Positions 59,606 to 64,000 of a DNA stretch of 64,000 bases are shown here, one piece after another. Position 1 is the first letter of the stretch; every line of letters starts with the position of its first letter. The DNA is taken from assembly GCF_023023025.1 (NCBI RefSeq), contig NZ_CP095481.1, positions 8,755,001 to 8,819,000 of the forward strand, in the 5' to 3' direction. The notes beneath the pieces were generated by a model. It did no database searches and was not told where the DNA came from. It saw only the letters and a list, made by a program, of their open reading frames with translations. Origin of the DNA: Amycolatopsis sp. WQ 127309 (lineage in GTDB: Bacteria; Actinomycetota; Actinomycetes; Mycobacteriales; Pseudonocardiaceae). Made by a program: the position numbers and the translations under genes.

Positions 59606-60594
59606 GCCACGATGCGGTCGATCTCCGCCAGCTCCTCGTCCGTGAAGTCCAGGTTCGCCACCGCCGCGACCGTGTTCTCCAGCTGCGCGACGCTGCTCGC
59701 CCCGATCAGCGCCGACGTCACCCGGCCGCCCCGCAGGATCCAGGCGATCGCCAGCTGCGCCAGCGACTGGTCACGCCGCTGGGCGACGTCGTTCAGCGCG
59801 CGGATCCGGCCCAGGGTCTCCTCGGTGATCCGGTCCTCGGTCAGGAACGGGCTGGCGCCCGCGGCGCGGGAGCCGGCCGGGATGCCGTCCAGGTAGCGGT
59901 CGGTCAGCAGGCCCTGGCTCAACGGCGAGTACGCGATCGAGCCGACGCCGTGCTCGGCCAGGGTGTCCAGCAGGCCGTCCTCGACCCAGCGGTTCAGGAT
60001 CGAGTACGACGGCTGGTGGATCAGCAGCGGCGTGCCGAGCTCGCGCAACGCCCGCAGCGCGGCTTCCGTCTGCTCGGGCGAGTAGTTGGAGATGCCCGCG
60101 TAGAGCGCTTTCCCCGACCGGACCGCCGTGTCCAGGGCCCCCATGGTCTCCTCGATCGGGGTGTCCGGGTCCGGCCGGTGCGAGTAGAAGATGTCGAAGT
60201 GGTCCAGACCGGTGCGGGCGAGGCTCCGATCCAGGCTCGCGAGCACGCTCTTGCGCGAACCCCACTCGCCGTACGGGCCGTCCCACATCAGGTAGCCCGC
60301 CTTGGACGAGACCAGGATCTCGTCGCGGTACGGCCGGAAGTCGGCCGCGTAGTGCCTGCCGAAGTTCGCCTCGGCCGCGCCCGGCGGCGGGCCGTAGTTG
60401 TTGGCCAGGTCGAAGTGCGTCACCCCGAGGTCGAACGCCCGCCGCAGCACCGCCCGCTGGACGTCGAGGGGCTTGTCGTCCCCGAAGTTGTGCCACAGGC
60501 CGAGCGACACGGCGGGCAGCTTGAGCCCGCTGCGCCCGGCCCGCCGGTACGGCATGTCCGCATAGCGGTCTCCGGCGGCGGCGAAAGGCGACAT
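59602..60594 (-). CDS. Aldo/keto reductase (YghZ-like)
   Basis: A 330-residue NADPH-dependent reductase: MPYRRAGRSGLKLPAVSLGLW at the start, catalytic Asp and Tyr in HFDLANNYGPP, Lys in LVSSKAG, His in DIFYSHRPD and a C-terminal ALIGASSVAQLENTVAA for cofactor binding. The length and PPPGAAE/FGRHYAADF segments fit the YghZ/L-glyceraldehyde-3-phosphate reductase group. It probably reduces a small sugar or aldehyde produced from cellulose or mannan. It follows the AGE isomerase gene on the same strand by about 50 bases. Its stop shares CTAG with the convergent Cip1-like gene. Confidence 0.9.
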   Translation of the reverse strand: MSPFAAAGDRYADMPYRRAGRSGLKLPAVSLGLWHNFGDDKPLDVQRAVLRRAFDLGVTHFDLANNYGPPPGAAEANFGRHYAADFRPYRDEILVSSKAGYLMWDGPYGEWGSRKSVLASLDRSLARTGLDHFDIFYSHRPDPDTPIEETMGALDTAVRSGKALYAGISNYSPEQTEAALRALRELGTPLLIHQPSYSILNRWVEDGLLDTLAEHGVGSIAYSPLSQGLLTDRYLDGIPAGSRAAGASPFLTEDRITEETLGRIRALNDVAQRRDQSLAQLAIAWILRGGRVTSALIGASSVAQLENTVAAVANLDFTDEELAEIDRIVA

Positions 60595-60642
60595 GGTTCT
60601 CCTTGTCGGGAGGGAAAAGGCCCCCGCAGTCTACGGGCGTGA

Positions 60643-61875
60643 TCAGCTTCCTTCGGCGACCGCGCCCCGGTCGAGGGACAGTGCCCCGGCGAACGACACC
60701 CCCGGCGCCAGCACGGGCAGCAGCGTCGCCTGGTAGGCGTGGTAGACGTCCGGCTTCCCCGCCCAGACCGTCGCGGCGGGGCGGTTGCGCGGGTCCAGCT
60801 CGTGGTGCCAGGACCCGCGTTCGCGGTCGACGAAGCACGCTTCGGCGTGCTCGCACCACTCTTCGAACCGGGCCAGGTACTCCGGGTCGCCGGTCTCCTG
60901 GTGCAGCGTCCAGGCGGCGGCGATCGCCTCGGCCACCACCCAGTGGAGGCGGTTGCGCACCACCGGGACGCCGTCGAAGTCGGTCGTGTAGACGAAGCCC
61001 GGGTGACCATCGACGGCCCAGCCGTCCCGCACCGCCGTGGCGAACAACGCCTCCGCGTCCGGCAGCAGCCACCCGGGTGCCGCGGCGCCGAGCGCGCGCT
61101 TCAGGTGTACCGCCAGCCGGGACCACTCGAGCAGGTGCCCGATGGTGACCCCGAACGGGCGGAACGGGTGCGCGGGCTCGTCGCGGTTGAACTCCAGCCG
61201 CACGTGCCAGTCCGCGTCATAGTGCTCCGGCAGGCGCCAGCCGTGCGCGCGGGCCTCACCGTGCACCAGGTGCTCCACAATGGACAACGCGCGGGCGGCC
61301 CAGACCGGGTCGCCGGTGACATCGTTGACAGCGAGCAGCGCTTCGACGGTGTGCATGTTGGCGTTGGCGCCGCGGTAGGTCTCCAGGCGCGTCCAGCCGC
61401 GGTCCCAGACGTCGGCGACCCGGCCCGGCCCCGCCTCCCAGAACCGGCGGTCGACGACGTCGAGGGCTTCGGCCAGCAGCGCGTCCGCGCCGTCGGCTCC
61501 GGCGGCCACCGCGCTCGTGGCCGCCAGCACGACGAACGCGTGCTCGTAGGCGCGTTTCTCGGCGTCCACCGGGCCGGCCGCGGTCGCCGTGGCGAACCAG
61601 CCGCCGTGCTCCGGGTCTCGCAGCAGGCCGGTCAGCGCCGCGACGCCGTGCGCGACCTGCGCGGCCGCCCCCGGCACGCCCTGCAACGCGGCGAGCGCGA
61701 AGACGTGCGTCATCCGGCAGGTGATCCACGTTTCGACGGGCCGGTCGAGGACCGGGTGCCCGGTGTCGTCGAGCCAGGCGAAGCCACCGGCGGGGTGGGC
61801 CGCCGGAGCGGCGAAACCGAGCAGCCGGGCGGGTTCGGCCCGCACCCAGGCGGGAACCGAAGACGGAATGTCCAC
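60643..61875 (-). CDS. AGE-family sugar isomerase/epimerase (mannose isomerase/YihS-like)
   Basis: A 410-residue (alpha/alpha)6-barrel enzyme. Family marks are ITCRMTHVFALAAL, ANMHTVEALLAV (His and Glu), HLLEWSRLAVHL (His, Glu, Trp), RGSWHHELDP and GKPDVYHAYQATLLP. The last is typical of D-mannose isomerases and YihS rather than N-acylglucosamine or cellobiose 2-epimerases. It would turn mannose or lyxose into ketose. GTG 61875 is used (AAGG ten bases upstream). It is divergent from the LPMO gene and shares its 186-base control region with a perfect CebR box, so it may be induced together with cellulases. Confidence 0.85.
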   Translation of the reverse strand: MDIPSSVPAWVRAEPARLLGFAAPAAHPAGGFAWLDDTGHPVLDRPVETWITCRMTHVFALAALQGVPGAAAQVAHGVAALTGLLRDPEHGGWFATATAAGPVDAEKRAYEHAFVVLAATSAVAAGADGADALLAEALDVVDRRFWEAGPGRVADVWDRGWTRLETYRGANANMHTVEALLAVNDVTGDPVWAARALSIVEHLVHGEARAHGWRLPEHYDADWHVRLEFNRDEPAHPFRPFGVTIGHLLEWSRLAVHLKRALGAAAPGWLLPDAEALFATAVRDGWAVDGHPGFVYTTDFDGVPVVRNRLHWVVAEAIAAAWTLHQETGDPEYLARFEEWCEHAEACFVDRERGSWHHELDPRNRPAATVWAGKPDVYHAYQATLLPVLAPGVSFAGALSLDRGAVAEGS

Positions 61876-62013
61876 TTTCCGACAACCTTGCCTTTCTCGA
61901 CCGAACGGCCCGGGTGATCGGCCGCCTTTCCCAAGGTATGCCAAAGCTCGGGCGCGGGTCACCCGCCCCCTCGCCGGATGTTCCGCGAGCCGCCGCCACC
62001 GCGTACCCTGTAA

Positions 62014-62027
62014 TGGGAGCGCTCCCA
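62014..62027. promoter_or_regulatory. Perfect CebR operator TGGGAGCGCTCCCA
   Basis: An exact, fully palindromic match to the CebR consensus, 34 bases before the LPMO start and directly after a possible -10 (TACCCT or TGTAAT). A bound repressor would cover the start of transcription. The divergent isomerase start is about 140 bases away. Confidence 0.92.
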
Positions 62028-62061
62028 GTCTTCGACGCACGTACCCGACGAAGGGACCGAC

Positions 62062-63123
62062 GTGACCAGGAGACGAAGTACGATCCTCGCCGCCGTCACC
62101 GTGTTGCTGGCGAGCCTGACCGCCGTGCTGCTGACCACGGGCACCGCCGAAGCGCACGGCGCGCTGATGAAACCGGGCAGCCGGACGTTCCTGTGCTGGC
62201 AGGACGGGCTGAGCTCGACCGGCCAGATCATCCCGCAGAACCCCGCCTGCTCGGCCGCGGTGACCACCAGCGGGGCCAACTCGCTGTACAACTGGTTCGC
62301 CGTGCTGCGCTCCGACGGCGCCGGCCGCACCCGCGGCTTCATCCCGGACGGGAAGCTGTGCTCCGGCGGGAACCCGGGCTACGCCGGGTTCGACCAGGTC
62401 GGCGACTGGCCGCTGACCCACCTCACCGCCGGGGCGGCGTTCGACTTCTCCTACAACGCGTGGGCCGCCCACCCGGGCTGGTTCTACACCTACGTGACGA
62501 AGGACGGCTGGGACCCGTCGCAGCCGCTGACCTGGGACTCGCTGGAGGACCAGCCGTTCCTGACCATCGACCACCCGCCGGTGACCGGCACCGTCGGGAC
62601 CGTCGACGGCCAGTACAAGTGGACCGGCGCGCTCCCCTCGAACAAGTCGGGGCGGCACATCGTCTACTCGGTCTGGAAGCGCTCCGACAGCGCCGAGACG
62701 TTCTACGGCTGTTCGGACGTCACCTTCGACGGCGGGCACGGCGAGGTCACCGGGGTGCACGCCCCGGGCACCCCGACCACCACGCCGACGACCCCGACGT
62801 CTCCCCCGCCCACCGGCGGCTCGTGCATGGCGATGTACGAGATCACCAACACCTGGAGCGGCGGCTACCAGGCCACGGTGACGATCATGAACCACAGCAC
62901 CACGGCGTACTCCGGCTGGCAGGCGGGCTGGACGCTGCCCGCGGGCCAGACGGTCGGCAGCGTCTGGAACGGCACGCTGAGCCAGTCCGGCTCGGTGGTC
63001 ACGGTCCGCAGCGCGGACTGGAACGGCCGGATCCCGCCGGACGGCGAGACGACCTTCGGCCTGGTCGTCAACACCACCGGCACCAACCCGGCCCAGCCGT
63101 CGCCCACCTGCCAGGGCACCTGA
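62062..63123 (+). CDS. Lytic polysaccharide monooxygenase (AA10) with C-terminal CBM2
   Basis: A 353-residue secreted copper enzyme that cleaves crystalline cellulose oxidatively. The signal peptide ends in AEA, so the mature chain begins with H32 (HGALMKPGSRTF). H32 and H137 (AAHPGWF) form the histidine brace. The AA10 domain ends near residue 225 (GCSDVTFDGGHGEV), a Thr/Pro linker follows, and CBM2 covers about 250-352 (MAMYEITNTWSGGYQ to PTCQGT). GTG start with AAGGGA. It works with the GH5 enzyme nearby and is under the perfect CebR box. Confidence 0.95.
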   Translation: MTRRRSTILAAVTVLLASLTAVLLTTGTAEAHGALMKPGSRTFLCWQDGLSSTGQIIPQNPACSAAVTTSGANSLYNWFAVLRSDGAGRTRGFIPDGKLCSGGNPGYAGFDQVGDWPLTHLTAGAAFDFSYNAWAAHPGWFYTYVTKDGWDPSQPLTWDSLEDQPFLTIDHPPVTGTVGTVDGQYKWTGALPSNKSGRHIVYSVWKRSDSAETFYGCSDVTFDGGHGEVTGVHAPGTPTTTPTTPTSPPPTGGSCMAMYEITNTWSGGYQATVTIMNHSTTAYSGWQAGWTLPAGQTVGSVWNGTLSQSGSVVTVRSADWNGRIPPDGETTFGLVVNTTGTNPAQPSPTCQGT

Positions 63124-63130
63124 CGCCGAA

Positions 63131-63185
63131 GTCCGTGCATGCCACATCGAGGGACATCACGTCCCTCGATGTGGCATTCACGGAC
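63131..63185. terminator. 25-bp hairpin terminator between convergent genes
   Basis: Arms 63131-63155 and 63161-63185 pair with one mismatch (C/A) around the loop ATCAC. It starts eight bases after the LPMO stop and includes the stop codon of the opposing LacI gene. Confidence 0.85.
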
Positions 63186-64000
63186 TCGACGGGGCCGGGC
63201 CGGTGCTGCCGCGGGTGATCAGCGCCGACGGGGCCGTGCGGACGTCGCCCGCGTCGCCGCCCGTCAGCAGGTCCCGCAGCACCGACACCGCGAGCGCGCC
63301 GAACTCCGCGACCGGGCGCCGCACCGCCGTCAGCGCCGGGCGGACCAGGCGGCAGAGCACCGAGTCGTCCCACGCCACCACCGAGACGTCGCCCGGCACG
63401 GCCAGGCCCCGTTCGCGCAGCGCGGCGAGCCCGGCGACGGCGAGGACGTCGGTGTCGAACAGCAGCGCGGTCGGCGGCCGGGCCGCGGCCAGCAGCCGGG
63501 CGGTGGCAGCCGCGCCGGCCTCGGCCGAGTGGTCCGTGTGGACGGTCCGGGCGGCGGGCAGGCCCAGCCGCTCCGCCGCCGCGGCGAACGCCTCGGCCCG
63601 CACCCGCGTCTGCACCAGCACCGCCGGCCCGGTGACCCACGCGACCCGGCGGTGCCCGAGCGCGGCGAGGTAGCCGAGGACCTCACCGACCGCGGCGGTG
63701 TCGTCCACCCGCACCGACGGGACGCCCGGGCGGCCGAGCGGGCCGCCCAGCGCCACCGCCGGCAGGCCGATCCGCAGCAGCTCGGCGATCCGGTCGTCGT
63801 CACGGCGCGGGCCGGTCAGCAGCACGCCGTCGGCCCGGCGCTCGCCGTGCCAGCGGCGGTAGACCTCCAGCTCGGCGGCGTGGTCCGGCGCGACCTGCAG
63901 GATCAGCGACGCCGACCCGAGCTCGCGCTGGATCCCGGTGAGCAGGGCCAGGAAGAGCGGTTCGACGCCGAGGACGTCCGCGGGCCGGTCCAGCACCATC
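63178..64000 (-). CDS. LacI-family transcriptional regulator, 5' end outside the window
   Basis: A C-terminal fragment of 273 residues that runs off the right edge. It holds the periplasmic-binding-protein-like sensor: ADGVLLTGPRRDDDRI, VPSVRVDDTAAVGEVLGYLAALGHRRVAWV, TALLFDTDVLAVAGL, VPGDVSVVAWDDS and LTAVRRPVAEFGALAV, all typical of LacI/GalR. The helix-turn-helix is beyond position 64000. Its place next to CebR-type boxes makes it a candidate reader of them, but true CebR usually lies beside cebEFG and bglC, which are not visible here. Confidence 0.88.
   Translation of the reverse strand, partial: MVLDRPADVLGVEPLFLALLTGIQRELGSASLILQVAPDHAAELEVYRRWHGERRADGVLLTGPRRDDDRIAELLRIGLPAVALGGPLGRPGVPSVRVDDTAAVGEVLGYLAALGHRRVAWVTGPAVLVQTRVRAEAFAAAAERLGLPAARTVHTDHSAEAGAAATARLLAAARPPTALLFDTDVLAVAGLAALRERGLAVPGDVSVVAWDDSVLCRLVRPALTAVRRPVAEFGALAVSVLRDLLTGGDAGDVRTAPSALITRGSTGPAPSSP

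Noticed and set aside
62674..62687. TGGAAGCGCTCCGA inside the LPMO gene
   Set aside because: It lies in coding sequence far from any start and is explained by the codons of VWKRSD.

Overview
The window is about 70% GC chromosomal DNA from a filamentous actinomycete, most likely a Pseudonocardiaceae member such as Amycolatopsis. This is an inference from codon use, the many Tat/Sec-exported polysaccharide enzymes, CebR-type operators, an AfsA-like protein, an iniBAC-like operon and long perfect hairpin terminators. I see no rRNA, tRNA, CRISPR array, insertion sequence or phage gene.

Layout. 0-7 kb: secreted S1 protease, an enolase-superfamily enzyme behind a clear promoter/operator, a small exported protein, a membrane sulfatase/LtaS-like protein, a small antitoxin-family protein and a VanZ-RDD membrane protein. 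7.1-11 kb: a tightly overlapping five-gene partner-switching operon (STAS, HATPase kinase, SpoIIE phosphatase, a CarH-like cobalamin sensor without a DNA-binding domain, STAS). 11-14.3 kb: MMPL exporter divergent from a MarR regulator, then two small membrane or exported proteins. 14.4-19.4 kb: a polyamine operon (ornithine decarboxylase, SpeD, SpeE) downstream of a Tat-exported DUF4965-type hydrolase with a ricin lectin tail. 19.4-27.7 kb: a decayed amidohydrolase fragment, a DUF1883 protein, MarR plus acyl-CoA ligase, a large unknown two-TM TPR protein, an APH-fold kinase, a lone STAS protein, RraA and CutA.

27.9-38.2 kb: an ini-like operon on the minus strand. It runs from a 15-unit Asn/Gln/Gly repeat protein with a His-rich tail, through two dynamin-like GTPases and an acidic disordered protein, to a membrane-anchored Hsp70. 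A MalT-type LuxR regulator lies just upstream. 38.4-44.4 kb: two small unknown proteins, a secreted PI-PLC-like protein, a TPR regulator-like protein and a FAD monooxygenase. 44.4-51 kb: metH under an SAH riboswitch, an F420-type oxidoreductase behind a KstR-like box, and a sugar porter. 51.3-56.3 kb: a five-gene minus-strand cluster (XRE regulator, AfsA-like protein, double CMD protein, HAD hydrolase, medium-chain reductase) that looks like a butyrolactone-type signal locus. 56.5-64 kb: a cellulose locus (CBM2-GH5, CBM2-Cip1-like, AA10 LPMO-CBM2, aldo/keto reductase, AGE isomerase, partial LacI regulator) with three CebR-like operators.

The three most interesting systems are the B12-sensor partner-switching operon, the repeat-protein/dynamin/Hsp70 operon and the AfsA cluster. 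Across the window there are also three identical GTCCACTGTGGAC palindromes in unrelated genes, three convergent gene pairs whose stop codons share one CTAG, and a set of long hairpin terminators.
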